Assembly: GCA_029858845.1 (NCBI GenBank)
Contig: JAOUEG010000135.1
Span: forward strand, 1-5,682
Length of the DNA stretch: 5,682 nt
Source: Chloroflexota bacterium
GTDB lineage: Bacteria > Chloroflexota > Limnocylindria > Limnocylindrales > CSP1-4
Direction: 5' to 3'
This document shows, in pieces, positions 5,245-5,682 of this stretch. Under the pieces are notes generated by a model. It searched no databases. It was not told the origin of the DNA and saw nothing but the letters and a program-made list of their open reading frames with translations. The position numbers were made by a program, and so were the translations under genes. Positions within the stretch are counted from its first letter, which is position 1; each line of letters begins with the position of its first letter.

Positions 5245-5682
5245 AGGGTTCCGGCGCGGCCTCAGCTGCGAGTCGCTCGAACACGCGTGAGTAGGACGAG
5301 CGCAGCGTGCGGGTGCCGGCGATCCGGTGGACGACCGCGATCATCGAGCCCAGCAGACTGGTCGGGCGTCGGCGCCAGTAGATATCCACCTGGCTTCCGC
5401 CGCCCGGCAGCGGGACGACGACGACCCGGATCCCGTCCCCGGGCGTGCAGAAGTTGCTCTCGAGGACCGTCCAGGTGACGGTCCCGGGCGTGGACCACTC
5501 GTAGCGGGCCAGCTGCCATATCGGCAGCTGTCGGTCACCCTCCATGACGATCGCCCAGCCGTCGCCGCGGTCCCGGACCACGAACCGCGCCGGGTCGAGA
5601 TGCGGCCAGATGAGGGGCCGCTGCGGCGTCATGTCGACGAGGGCGTCGACGACGAGGCTCGGTGCCAGGGTGGTCTCGAAGG
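5243..5682 (-). CDS. SRPBCC (START/Bet v1-like) family protein; 5' end beyond window
   Basis: The visible 145 residues run from FETTLAPSLVVDALVDMTP at the window edge to AAEAAPEP before the TAG stop. They show the strand-helix order of a small SRPBCC fold: an opening strand and helix with the phrase RPLIWPHLDPARFVV, middle strands (WAIVMEGD, ARYEWSTPGTVTWTVLESN), a hairpin (GIRVVVVPLPGGGSQVDIYW) and a long C-terminal helix after GSMIAVVHRIAG. SRPBCC proteins hold hydrophobic ligands in a deep cavity; no specific ligand or enzyme role can be read. The ATG at 5632 is not the start, because upstream in-frame residues continue the domain to the window edge. The real start is probably only a few codons further out. 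There is no signal peptide in the visible part. Confidence 0.75.
   Translation of the reverse strand, partial: FETTLAPSLVVDALVDMTPQRPLIWPHLDPARFVVRDRGDGWAIVMEGDRQLPIWQLARYEWSTPGTVTWTVLESNFCTPGDGIRVVVVPLPGGGSQVDIYWRRRPTSLLGSMIAVVHRIAGTRTLRSSYSRVFERLAAEAAPEP

Noticed and set aside
5131..5478. A plus-strand frame of about 115 codons starting near the dif-like site
   Set aside because: Most of it lies opposite the SRPBCC gene, and its translation is Arg/Ser-rich without a domain.

Overview
The window is GC-rich bacterial DNA (roughly two-thirds G+C by eye) with tightly packed genes, several non-ATG starts and two lipoproteins with Thr/Pro/Ala/Ser-rich linkers behind the lipidated cysteine. The style of the ECF sigma factor and its membrane partner, and the SRPBCC and hemerythrin proteins, suggest an uncultured soil or freshwater lineage. 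Chloroflexota (Limnocylindria-like) is my first guess and Actinomycetota the second. This is pattern memory; no marker gene is present to settle it.

Layout. Minus strand, 1-2242: a three-gene cluster read right to left, made of a TolB-like six-repeat beta-propeller lipoprotein (2242-1133), an ECF-type sigma factor (1067-582) and a one-TM protein with a beta-rich outer domain (582 to beyond position 1). The last two overlap by one base (TGATG) and are probably translationally coupled, so they look like a signal-responsive sigma module. Minus strand, 2359-3671: a hemerythrin-like protein (3671-2949) followed 29 bases downstream by an ACC-deaminase-like gene (2919-2359) that has lost about 153 residues from its middle in frame. 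Plus strand, 3883-5055: a lipoprotein with seven repeats of about 45 residues, predicted to be a seven-bladed propeller. Minus strand, 5243 to beyond 5682: the C-terminal part of an SRPBCC (START-like) protein.

The three gene-free stretches are short. 2243-2358 holds overlapping inverted repeats. 3672-3882 is the divergent promoter region between the hemerythrin and propeller genes. 5056-5242 lies between converging genes and holds a 28-bp site with the layout of a XerC/XerD dif site (11-bp arm, 6-bp spacer, 11-bp arm, ATAA/TTAT core).

The most noteworthy items are the internally deleted acdS-like gene, which keeps the residues that identify the enzyme but lacks the cofactor phosphate loop, and the dif-like site. 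I see no rRNA, tRNA, CRISPR array, transposase gene or phage gene.
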